In this document: in pieces, positions 24,353 through 35,442 of the stretch
Position numbering within the stretch: the stretch's first letter is position 1
Layout of the letters: each line of letters begins with the position of its first letter
From: Dasyornis broadbenti
Taxonomy: Eukaryota; Chordata; Aves; Passeriformes; Dasyornithidae
Length of the DNA stretch: 64,000 nt
Assembly (NCBI GenBank): GCA_013397935.1
Contig: VZRN01004407.1
Location: 7,333,002-7,397,001 of the forward strand
Direction: 5' to 3'
Program-made: the position numbers and the translations under genes
The notes under the pieces: model-generated
Told to the model about the DNA's origin: nothing
What the model saw: only the letters and a program-made list of their open reading frames with translations
Databases searched by the model: none

Positions 24353-24805
24353 GTTAGTGTCTCTATCTGCCTTTATTCCCTGTATTAATAGAAAAATACT
24401 TCACTGGAGTTGAGGCTGGAATAAATTTAAGGGATCTGTAATTGCTTGTTTTGGTCATTATTTAAGCATTTCAAAATAATTGAGTTGTGTGGCAAAGAGG
24501 AGACTGAAAGAAGGTAGTGTGGGATGATAGAAAAATTTCTGTGTCTGGAAATGGATCTCTGTAAAGTGATGTTGTCTTTTTTCTTCTTGAGATCTTTCTT
24601 CTTCAAGCTGAGCTAGAGGTAGATTCATCTATGTGTGTGTGTACCAATCACTCATAATAAAGAGAAGTGTTGCCAACTTATTTTGCTGAATGTCTTTTTT
24701 GCCTAGGAGATCTGTCTTACCAGAACAGATGTGATTTTTTTTTTTTTTTTCTTTTTGAAAGATAGATGCTATATGCCTTGCTCCTTTCGTGGTGTAGTTA
24801 AAGGT

Positions 24806-24811
24806 CACGTG
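24806..24811. promoter_or_regulatory. E-box CACGTG near exon 2
   Basis: GGTCACGTGT fits the USF/MiT-type E-box. It lies about 450 bp after exon 2 and about 850 bp before the CRE/E-box pair. Motif evidence only. Confidence 0.25.
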
Positions 24812-25659
24812 TATGGAAACTAAGAGGTCTGCCTTCAAAGACGGAAATAGGTTGGATGGAGAAATCTTGCCAATTTGACTTCTCATCGTATTAGAACAAG
24901 GGGTTTGTGCTTTCATTGGTCCTGGAGACTTACAAAACCTGAAACTGGACCATAGTATTATGAAAAGAGAAAAAAAATCTAGTTCTTCTCTTAAGCTGTT
25001 AGTCTTCTGTTTTCTGGGGATGTACATATGCACAAAGGGTAGCAGACCATATAGTATGAAGGGAATGTGTATCTTCCAGTGTCCACAGGGATTAAAGTTG
25101 CCTTGTGGATGGGGTGGATGAGGGGGAGAATGAGAGAAACTGAACTGCAGTGAAAGATGCTGAAAACAGGGAGTGCAACAAGTTGAGATGCCAGAGGCAA
25201 CTGTTTGTAGAAAAGGTGAACAAGAAAAGTTGTAAGTCTTTAGAGGCCGTTCAGATTTGACAAAACTAATGTATGAAGCCCTTGACTATCTTGCTAGTTG
25301 AGTAGAGGGCATAGTAGGGGGGTTGACTGAGAAATGAAAGAGAAAAGCATGAGGAGAAAGCAAATTATCTTGATAAATGATTTAGAAGTGAATAATGTTT
25401 TGCCTAATCCTTGCAAGAAAGAAAACTAGAATATGTATTCTCCTTTTTGCCAGAAAATGAAATGTGATGATAAGAAGAAGACAGCTTGAAGAATAGTGAA
25501 AAATTTCCATTTACTATAGTTTGAATGGTTTGTATGAAGAAGTAGTGTCAGTGGTACAGTGCTGTGAAGCAGTGATTTTTCTTTTTTTTCTTTTTTTTTT
25601 TCTTTTCTTTACTTCTGGAAACAAGCATGTGTGCTAAGGTGTTTAGTATTTAGCCTGAG

Positions 25660-25667
25660 TGACGTCA
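25660..25667. promoter_or_regulatory. Perfect CRE palindrome in intron 2
   Basis: TGACGTCA is the full palindromic cAMP/Ca2+ response element bound by CREB/ATF proteins. It sits 1.3 kb downstream of exon 2 in otherwise CpG-poor sequence, and a retained CpG inside such a motif is mildly suggestive of function. Binding is not shown by sequence alone. Confidence 0.4.
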
Positions 25668-25747
25668 TGTTTGGGGGCCAGCCAGAGGAGTCCTAGAGTG
25701 TTAATGAGGTGGCTGCAGATCTTTTGAGAATCAGTGTCCCTTCAATG

Positions 25748-25757
25748 GTCACGTGAC
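25748..25757. promoter_or_regulatory. Perfect GTCACGTGAC palindrome (USF/TFE type)
   Basis: The 10-bp palindrome matches the optimum for USF and MiT/TFE basic helix-loop-helix factors (the CLEAR-type element). It begins 81 bp after the CRE, so the two could form one compact element. Confidence 0.4.
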
Positions 25758-28727
25758 AGTGCCTGCTGATGTAGGTGGGATATCCAATCTCTTCAGTTCA
25801 AAATTAGTTCAACTTAATATAGGAGAGGTTTGAAGAGTGGCTTTCTTTTGCTGACAGCCATTAATGCCATATTTGCTCTGCAGACTTCCCTGTCCATCCT
25901 GTAGTGAGGACAAAAGCTCAGGAGAGCCATTTCTCAGATGCTGGTTAGTGGACACCAGGTTGTTTTGAGAAGGAAGGGGGCAGTTAGGTAAGCTGATTGC
26001 AAAGAATAAACTTATCTTACTAAGGACAGGATATTGAAGTTAACTCTGGAGATAAGAAAAATGAGAAAAACTGCAGGCTAGATATAGTTGAAACAAAATT
26101 CAGAGACATATTAGCTGAAGTCCAAAATCCTCAGAAAAACTGAGTCAGTTTTTAAGTGTTTGGTCATTTAATGAGTTACAGAGGGAAAAATATATAGATT
26201 CCAATTGTTTTTCATAGTAAGGTTAATGACAGTTTAATGACCCAACAAATAGGAAAAGTAAGTATGGGTGAATACAAGCCATGTTTTGAATTATACTTAC
26301 TATTTAGATTTCATACCTTCCTATAAATAAAATACATTGAGGCTGCTAGTCTAGTCCTCAGCTACTTAACTCGAGGCAGCTGGCAATGATATATGTAAAA
26401 AGGTTTTGGTTAGGTAGGGTAAGTGTGAGGAGAACCAAAAAAGAAAATGATGTTTCTGCTGGTACAAAAGAGTATCAGAAACAAGGGACTGATCAGGTTG
26501 TGTTGAAGTTTTGACTGCGCAGTCTGTGAACAGTGGATGGTGACTTCAATGGAGTATGCAAGTTCCTCAGTTATTCCAACTGTGTTTGCTGAGAGCTCAA
26601 GGAGTAAGTACAGAAAGTACTTATAACAAAAGACTGAATATTTTGATAGGAAGTTAGTGAATTCACCTTGGAATAGGTCTTTTAAGCACTGAAAGAAAAA
26701 TGTGTGCTATTTAGACATTGCAGCTGTAAATCAGTGATTAGGGAGATTCAATCCAGCAACCTGAAAATGAAAGACTCGGGAAAAGGCGTTTTAGAAAGCT
26801 GTCTCCCTTAGGAGCAGAATTACGGCATTAATAAGTATCCTGGACATCTGTTGCCTGATGTGTCCTTCCCCAAGCTGGCACTTCTCCTTGGTGTCCATGT
26901 GCCCATCAGTACCTCTGCCCAGGGCTCTCCTGTGCACCCAGCTGCATGCTGTCCATTGTGCAGGGTAACCCACCCTCCTGACCTGCCTCCCACGCTGCTG
27001 GTTTTCTTCTAGGCATGGTCACAGAGCCAGAACATTCCCTTATGCGGGGATAGGCTGCCCCTCTCCAACTTAAGCATAGCTACATTTAACATTTTTTACT
27101 ATCTCTAGCAGAATTTGAACCTGTATGGACACCTGATGCAGTAACTGCTACTTCAAGAGTCAGCATCTTGCTGCTGCTGCAAAGTATGTATAGCCCATTG
27201 CTGCTTCACAGAAGTTTTGCGTGCTGTAGTGCTTTCCTTGATTCTGTTCAAGGCAATGGTAACAGAGCCTTGCTCTCCTCCTGCAGTTCTTGTTGTTTTT
27301 GTTTTTCAAGACTTGTGATGAAGAAATACTAGATGGCTTACTGAGAAGTGCTGAAAAGCTCACTGTACGTGGCTGAAAAGGAGGAAGAGGAATGTGTCAG
27401 GGTGAATTATATGCAATTAAAGGGTAAAGACTTGAAGAGGCTTGGTGTTTTACAAGGCTTCTTTGTGAAAGCAAGGACGATGGACGTGGTGCTGGTCCTA
27501 ACAGCTTTGGTCTAGTAAACTTCACCCTTCATAAAATACCAAGTCAGATGTTGAGAGGAGAGTCTCTTATTTATATTGTGTATGATTTTTTGGATGCCTG
27601 TTCTCTCTCTTTTTAAATAAGTTTTGTCAGTAAGAGCTGGTCTAAATTAAAACTCCTATTTTGGCCTTAATGAAGTATTTGCTATTATTCATGTTGTGTT
27701 GATGCTTAAGACTGCTCAGTGAAGACCAAGAAGTTTAATTTTAAATAGGGTCCAAATGCTTGTGGAAAGGGAGAGGAAACAGACTTCACCTTAGTCAGCA
27801 TTCAGCTGATACATAAGAGCAGTGGTTATTACACATGGGAGAAATACAATGCTTCAGTCATCTGAAATTCCTGTGGGATTGAATGCACAGACTTCTACCA
27901 GCGCTACGGGTAGAGGGAAGTAATAACTGTAAATTTTTGAAAGTTTTCTTGTGGCTTTCACAAGAATACTTTTTGAACATGAAAATTCATAGCAAGTAGT
28001 GCTACAGTGAAGTTCAAATAAAGTAAAATTACTTGCAGTGATCAAAAGATCAAGAGAGAAGCAGTAGCTTTAGTAGCAGTAGGGAAATATCCCCAGTTTG
28101 ACTCACCGGTATATACTTCAAGAGAGAGTCTGGCTTCTGGAAAGAGGTACGCAGAACTTTAGGATTTGATAATTTTTAGGATGATGTTTATACTGAATAG
28201 TATTTAGTGATCCTGCCACCATCTGTAGTATTTCTGCCCTTTATTTTTTTAAGTGAATGGGGAAAAATCTCTGTGTGTTACATCTACTGTTAAATTTAAT
28301 TTGCTGTTGAAAATCTGTATCTTTTAACTCTTGCAAGTGACATTTCTTGACGAAAAAATTAAAACCATCTGTCTTGTAAGTTAGTCCACTTCACTGTGTT
28401 CTTCTTACTGTGGCTTTGCTCTTGACTGTGAAATAGAAGTGGCTTCTCTCCCTGTTTTCTGTCTTTCCAAATCTGTAAACCAGATAAAAATTTGCAGTCT
28501 ACCCAGTTATTTTGTTGTTGTTCTTGTAGGAGATTATGTGGATTGTGGGAGGAGCAGGGAATTACTTCTGTGTATCAAACCCTGACAGGAAAAAAACACT
28601 CTTTATGCTTCCAACTCTGCTTTTTTTCCCACACCACTATTGTCCTGGCTTTTGGTTCCGTAGCAGTTGTCAATTTGGGCTTTACAATATGTTTTGTTGA
28701 AGGTGTCAGCAGTAGTTTCCCTGAACA

Positions 28728-29411
28728 CTAAAACATTGAGCTTGAATGCTGCAGAGGAAGTTCAGCAGCATCAGTCCCTAGCATCTCTCTTGATCTGTTC
28801 TGTATGCGTTCGTAGCTGCTTCTTACATTAGGACTCCCTTGGACTGCTGTTGAGACTGCCAGGTTTCGAGTGCCCTGTGGGGCACCGCACACCGCTGGAA
28901 TTGGTTGCGTGCAGGGTGCTGCACTGCAGCGGGGCCACTGGGTCTGCCAGGGCAGGCAAGCCCAACACCCCGTCACAGACAGCTCAAGAGCAAAGCCAAA
29001 GTCATGTAGAAATGTCCTGTGATAGGTGTCCTCTGCATGGTCCTGTATTTGCAGATTGAGGACAAATGTCCTTTCTTGCAGGGGATGGCAAATCAAACTG
29101 TGTTTGCTCAGCCATACTTGCTGAGCAGCCAAATCAGGTCCACTCATTTGGTGTGGGAGGGAAGCTGCCCTTCCTGCAGCATGGGCTGAGTGAAGAGCTT
29201 CCCTCCACCCCAGCTTCACCCCGTGCCTCCCTTTTGCTGCCTGCAGAAGTCTCAGAGATGCTGTGATTAGGGAACATATATAGCAGACCAGCTGCAGTGG
29301 GTTGCAAATTATTTGGAGGTCTTTGCACACATGGAGAGATGTAGGGAGCAGAGTGGAGAGTACCCCAGAGCAGTGTATGAGGCTGGGAGCTGCCTGATGA
29401 GGCAACCACAA
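28728..29411 (-). other. 227-codon open frame in GC-richer patch, function unknown
   Basis: This minus-strand frame opens with ATG at 29411 and runs without a stop to 28728. The DNA is clearly GC-richer than its surroundings (about 28800-29600). The translation has no recognisable domain, signal peptide or repeat. It is antisense to CAMK2G transcription. Shorter open frames overlap it on the plus strand, which suggests locally low stop density rather than coding selection. It could be chance, an antisense non-coding RNA exon, or an eroded repeat. I do not call it a gene. Confidence 0.12.
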
Positions 29412-30080
29412 GGGACTGGATGCTGTGGGACAGGGGCTGCAGGGGAGGAATCAGTCAGTGGGGTGAGCATGTGGGTTGCAAATGGCTGAACTCTTCACTC
29501 TGCACCACAGCACATGAATGCAGCAGGGGCTGGTAGGAGGGCTACTCAGGTGATGTCAGAAACAGCTCCCACCAGCAGCCTGCCTCCCGCTCTTCTTCCT
29601 ACCTGCCTCTACCTGCAATCTCCTGCATAGGGGAAGAGCAGTTCAAATAGTATATATACATCAACAAGGGAAATTTCATTGGAAGAGGTGCTTGGAGAAA
29701 AGGAGGGCTTGTATAAAAGAAAAGACCCTGACCTTGGAGGAGAGGTTGGAACTGGAAACTTAGTGGGGGGCTGCTGAGGGTCAGCCTGGCTTTTTGCCCA
29801 CCCCAACATATCAGTACAGGCAGGAAAGTGCCCTGGTGTGAGAGCCAGCAGAGATTGTCGTGGTGGTGAGTGGTGGAAGCCTTGCTTTACTGTGGCTTGC
29901 TATGGCCAGAAGCTGGCTTCCTCCCACTGTGGATGTTAGTGATGGTTGGGGTTACCCCAGGTTGCCTCTCAGTTTACGCTGTATATTTTATAAAGGAGCT
30001 GGAACAGAGCAGACAGGATTTCAGCTTGTGTCTGTCTTCTTAGTGGTCACATTGAGTATTAAATTTCCGGCATTAACAAT

Positions 30081-30101
30081 GGGGGGGGGGAGGGGGGGGG
30101 G
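30081..30101 (+). repeat. Interrupted poly-G tract
   Basis: Ten Gs, one A, then ten Gs. On the transcribed plus strand this can form a G-quadruplex in pre-mRNA or DNA. Homopolymer length is prone to sequencing error. Confidence 0.9.
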
Positions 30102-33100
30102 AAGTGGGCACACAGATTGGGCAAGAGTTCCTACTGCGTCTGCACGAGGTTAGAGAAAGGAGCTTGGTGAGAGAGTCGGGTTTCTTGTTTTCCCAATATA
30201 AACTGGATTTGTGTATGGCAGAAATGTGATTAGACTAACTCCTGCACATGTCCTGAAGCCCTTGGCTCTAGAGCATTTACTCTGATCAGCAAGCCATGGT
30301 TGAAAAATTTGTAGGTGTCCCTACAGTGAAGAGCAGGATGTTGAGTACTCTGTAGATATTTGGGGAAAGGAGAGCTGCTTTGATTTCTTGTCAGAAGGAT
30401 CCAGTGAAAAAACTGTTTGCCTTTTTTTTTTTGTTGACTTTGGGATGTAGCATGGAGGTTTTGTTGTCTCCAAATATAATCCTTCTCTAGACAGTAGCAA
30501 AATCATCACTAGCAGAGGAGGATTCATTTGTGAATCTTAAAGAAATTTCTAGAGTGCCCTCCTCCCCGACAATGGGTTAGCACCACTGTTTCACTATTTT
30601 AAGAGAGGACTATGACAATTTTTTTGTTCTTTTCTGTGCCCTGGAAGTATTCTAGTTGTGGCCCTCCAGACTGGGTTAAGACAGTTTTTAAAAGGGAGGC
30701 ATATTAATACAAAAATTTCTCTCCACTGTGCTGTCTATGAGCACAACCTTGACAAGGAAGGCATCACGCCCCACTTTTAATTAATTCTGACCTGTCACCT
30801 GTTTTGGTATTTCAGGTGGTTTTTTTTGTTTCCTCTGTTCTTAAAATCTCCCGATGTTTACCAACATAACAGACTTAAAAAAAAAAACCTCAAAAACATT
30901 CATTTTCCAGTGTTTGACTATAGAGTGAGCTATTGCTGTTGGCTTGGTTGGCTGAAGAAGGCACTATTGCCTATCACTAGGGTCACCAGCACAGTAAAGC
31001 AGCCTTGAATGTTGTAAAAGAGAAATGTGGAGTATCTCACATCATTATGTGTTTGTCTGTAACAGAAGTGATGGCAGTGCTCAGTCATTTTCGGGGTAAA
31101 CCCAGGTGCACTGGTTTCTGATGGGCAAATGCATCCTTAACATTTTGAGGTGCTCACTAGATGTTTTGGGGTTTTTTTAGTGTATGGAGGAAATGTGACC
31201 CTGTAACTTAAACTATTGTAGTTCCTGCTGATCCTTATGAAAATAAGCTTTATGCTTCAAAAACTGGGGCCCTATGAATTAGTAAATTATTAAATTTACT
31301 GTCTATTTAAATACCACTTTATACTTTGGTAACATCTCCCCAAACATTCTGGTATTGCTGGTATTGCTGCCTGCATGATTTTTGGAGAATAGTTGCAGAA
31401 TACCTCTGAAGAAATGGGCTGGCAGTATCTTAGAAGTAAGCTTTCTGAACACTGAGGGTAGCCAAAGACAAGTGGGGCATGAATTTAGCTTTCTGGTGAA
31501 ACTGAGTCTATGGTTGTTAGAGTTTGATTCCTTGTAGCTTTTTTCACCTTTTACTCTTCATCTCCCTTTCTTTCCATTTTAATTTTGAGTTTGTTTTGAC
31601 TGTTTATTTGTCTCTCATGGATCAGTTACTTTAACCCATAATTATATTAATCTATAATACTTTGATGGAAAATAGCTTTTTAGTAATGCTGCTTTACTCT
31701 TCTCCTTTCCTCCCAGAGAATATTGCACAATTCATGTTGCTCTCACAATTTAGATCAGCAGACTGCGAAGTGAGGTAGTTGGTGCAAGCAGCTGATTGCC
31801 AATGTCTGAGACTAATTCAGAGATGTGAGGAGAGCTGGTTAATGTTGTATCTTGCCTTTTTATGATGGAGTCAGGAGAGGGGGAGCTTTACTCCTGCTGT
31901 CAGGATCTGTCTCGCTCTGCTCCTGGCAGTCAGAGGGAGAATTCCCCATCTCTGAGATGTGAGTTGAGTAAATGCGATGACCTTTCAGAGAATGTGACTG
32001 TGCGTATACCTTTCATGTTATGTTCCTGAGAGCATGAGTTACATATCTTTCTGAAGTGATGACCTGCTGTCCTGCTGCTCCAGTCCAAAGTTCCCATCTT
32101 GAGTTAGCTATTGTCCAAGCATCCACAGCCATGAGCTATCTTGTCTTACCTGTGGCTGGAGTGTGCTTATCTGTGACACTGGGACAAGTCCAGGTTAGTG
32201 TCGTACTTCAGAGAAGGTTGCTAGCTAATCTTTTCTCTTTGCTAGAAGCCACAGGTGATTTCACTGTTAAACACAAGACCTTTTTTTTTCTGAGGCAGCA
32301 AAAGTAGCATCTCTGTTTGCAGTGCTGGCTGTTGTTCGTGTGATTCTCTCAGAGTCCCAAAAATTGAGCTGCGAATTGTCTCGGAGTAAAGAGAAAGCAT
32401 TGTGGGAATGAAAACACAGTTAATTTTAAAGAAAAACAAATGCTATGTAAACTTATCTCTAAGGAAGGAACATGCTTGCGAAGATGAGCCTGGGAGTGGG
32501 CACAGCTCTTTGTAGGCCTATGAGCCAAAGGCTAAATGGCAGATCAGGCAGGGAGTGGCAGCCTGCCTGCTGTGGCAGAGCTGCTGGGTTATCTCTGGAG
32601 GCTGTTGCCGTGATGATAGTGGCAAACAGGGACTGAAAAATTTACCAGATGTGTGTGAGCCAAAGGATTAAACTTTCTCATAGGAGAGAAGGGAAGGGAG
32701 GGGGGTGGGTGATGATGTATTAACGAAGGACAGTATCCTAGTGAGAAATACCAGGCTCACTCTCCTATAGCCACCGGGATGGTGGAGTGGAATGCAGACT
32801 GGCATTCCTCCTCCAGTCTAAACTCTGGGCAGCACTGCTCTGACAAATTTCCTCTTTGAAGGAGGGGGTGAACGCACCCTGCTTTCATTCCATAAAACAT
32901 TGGGATTTGCATTGCTTTGGCAGGTTAAACGTAAGAAGTGGAAAAAATTGGTCTCTCTTTTTTGATTTTTTTATTTTCTATTCCCTATACCTACAAGTAA
33001 CTCTAGTTCTCTACCTTGTGCTTAGAGATTTTCCCCACTAGAATTTGTGCAACTCAAGTTTCAGTGTTGCCTGCAGGTTGCAGACTATCAAACATTCTAA

Positions 33101-34713
33101 CCAGCCTGCACTAGTGTCGTTGATAGTGTCAAGATTGTTGTCGTTGAAAATGTCTGATGCAAAACCATGTCGGCTTTAGTAGGGCTTGTAGTGGTCTTGA
33201 CCCTGCATACAGCTTTTGTTCCCTTCCCAGATCTGGGGCAATGTCCCTGCATATCAGAGCTGATAGCGTGATGGGCAGGCAGTGCATGAAAGGGGCAAAG
33301 CTTGGCAGTTTTCCCTCCGCTGGAGTCTGAGGAAGTCCTATTACTACCGTGTGCTGCAACCTCCTTTGTGGAGGTTAGCTATAAGGACTGGTCCTAGGAG
33401 AATTAGTGATTTGCAGCTGGCTGGGGAGCAAGGAGCTTGGGAGGGAGGTCTCTGCACTCAGTGCCCAAATTTCAGTGCTCCATAGCAAAAGGTGGTATCA
33501 CTTGATTGTTTGCAGTACTGCAAATTATCACGGTACCTTCTTGCAGGCAGCTTCAGGAAAGACCTACCTGGTTGTGCCTGGGAAAACTCAGAACAGCAAT
33601 TTACTAGCATATAGTGTTTGTCTGAAGGCTTAGTAAGTGAGGAATGTGGTAATAAAAATGAGTTTCATTCTAGAAGGGTTTCTTCAGGTTTGTTCAACTT
33701 AAAACATTTATTTATGAAATGAGACATTAATATCTATGGAAATTAATGGTATAGATCTTTTCCACTAGACCAAATCCCAGTGCACTTTTTAAGCTCCTGT
33801 GAATACAGGCCATAAATGAGAACAACAATGTTAAGCCTCCGAAGCCAGTTCCTGAAAGCCCATGTAAAGGGTTCTTTCATTTCTGTTCCTTCACTTCTAC
33901 ACCTCTTCTAGGCACTTGAGTTAGCTGGTGTAGCCTGCAGCTTGTCTAGTGGAGTAACTCAGTGTTTGGATGTGCTTTATCTTCTGCAGTTACTGTGTAA
34001 TCTCTGATAAGTCATTTGGTGTAGACTGTGGTAAATGATAGCTGTGAAAACACAGATGTCGTTTCTTGATGTTGAAGACAACTCTTTTTTGAAAGAGGTT
34101 TTCTCAATCCCAGGGGAGCAGTGAGAAAAGAAGTGGTCTGACATAGCCTGATGTCTGAGGTGAAAAAAGGAGAGACAGAAGGGCTAAATCCTTAAACTTC
34201 AGTGCACTTCCCCTGCTCCCTGTTCTTTTACAGGGATCTCTCTTTCACAAGGGGTCTCCTTGTCTTGCAGCAGGATATATGAAAAGTTTCCTGCAGCACT
34301 GGAGATGGGTGAGATATGTATTTATCCAGCTCTGTTTGCTGCTAGAGACCTGATGTCATACACTGACTTGAAATGTGACTTCATAGGGGACAGTGCACTG
34401 TTTTCTCTGGGGTGCACTTTCTAGATGCACATTCCAAATAACATGGGTGCCCTGGAAGCTTTTTCAGGGAAAACAGCTTATTAAAACTCATCCTATATCA
34501 GTCTCCAGTGTCTGCCAAATAGACTTAGGGTTTCTACTGTATTAGAGCAGCTGCCATTCTGAAAATGTCCATGTGTATCTTGGGGTTTTTTAAAATTTTT
34601 TTTATTTCCACATATTCCCTTATGTCAAAGCATATAACATTTCATGGGTAATGGGCCAAGAAATCACCCATTGGCTAGAGAAAAAAATAGATATAGAAGG
34701 AGGAACTTGTCTT

Positions 34714-34730
34714 TAGTGCCCCCTGTAACC
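34714..34730 (-). promoter_or_regulatory. CTCF-like site in intron 2
   Basis: The plus strand reads TAGTGCCCCCTGTAACC. The complement, GGTTACAGGGGGCACTA, matches the CTCF core AGGGGGCRCTA well. It has the same motif orientation as the site at 7872-7889. Confidence 0.4.
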
Positions 34731-35423
34731 CACAGGGACTTGCTGGAACATTTTTCCTGGAGGCTGCTAGAGACTATAGCCTAGTGATGCCAAGCAGGAC
34801 TTTTCTGTTGTTTGCCAAAAGAACTGGTGTGCTGTTAAGTTTAATTTTGCCTGCCTCAGCGCCAGTCCACGTAAGCTTTGAGTATCAAATGTCCTCTGTT
34901 GAGATTGTGTCAGAGAGATTAGGAGTGTTGAAGTTGCACAGCTTTATTTTATAACTGGTGCCTGGGCAGAGACAAAGCTTGATTGTGATGATCTATTTCT
35001 TCAGTGCAAGTGAAAAAAGTGATTCATACTCCTGTGTTACTTTAAATATTCCTGATTTTTGGACTGCAGATTGAAAAGTGGCTTTCAGCTCTGCCCATTT
35101 TTGTTTGATTCATGTATCATCTGGCCTAGAATCTGCCAGCTCTGCAGATTAGGATGTTGTGTTGTGTCTGCTGGTAGTTATGAAGTTGCCTAGATTAAAA
35201 TTTTTAGTGCAGAGCAATGATCCACAGCCTTCTCTGTCTGAATTGCTCTTGCACTTAATGAGGGTGATATAGAGGAGTGAAGTGTTGGTCATCTTGTCCT
35301 TTGTGTAGAAGCACTTCTACAGCAGAAGACTGGGAGTCAAGCTCTCATAACACATTTGTCTTCTCCATACAGCCAAGTTCAGCATCAGAGATGTGATAAA
35401 AGAGGCACAAGACAGTGGGCTTT

Positions 35424-35442
35424 TTTGATAATCATTATCAAA
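35424..35442. promoter_or_regulatory. Inverted GATA palindrome
   Basis: TTTGATAA, three bases, TTATCAAA: perfect 8-bp arms carrying two inverted GATA cores. Paired GATA sites can bind GATA factors cooperatively. The motif is short, so a chance occurrence is possible. Confidence 0.3.
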
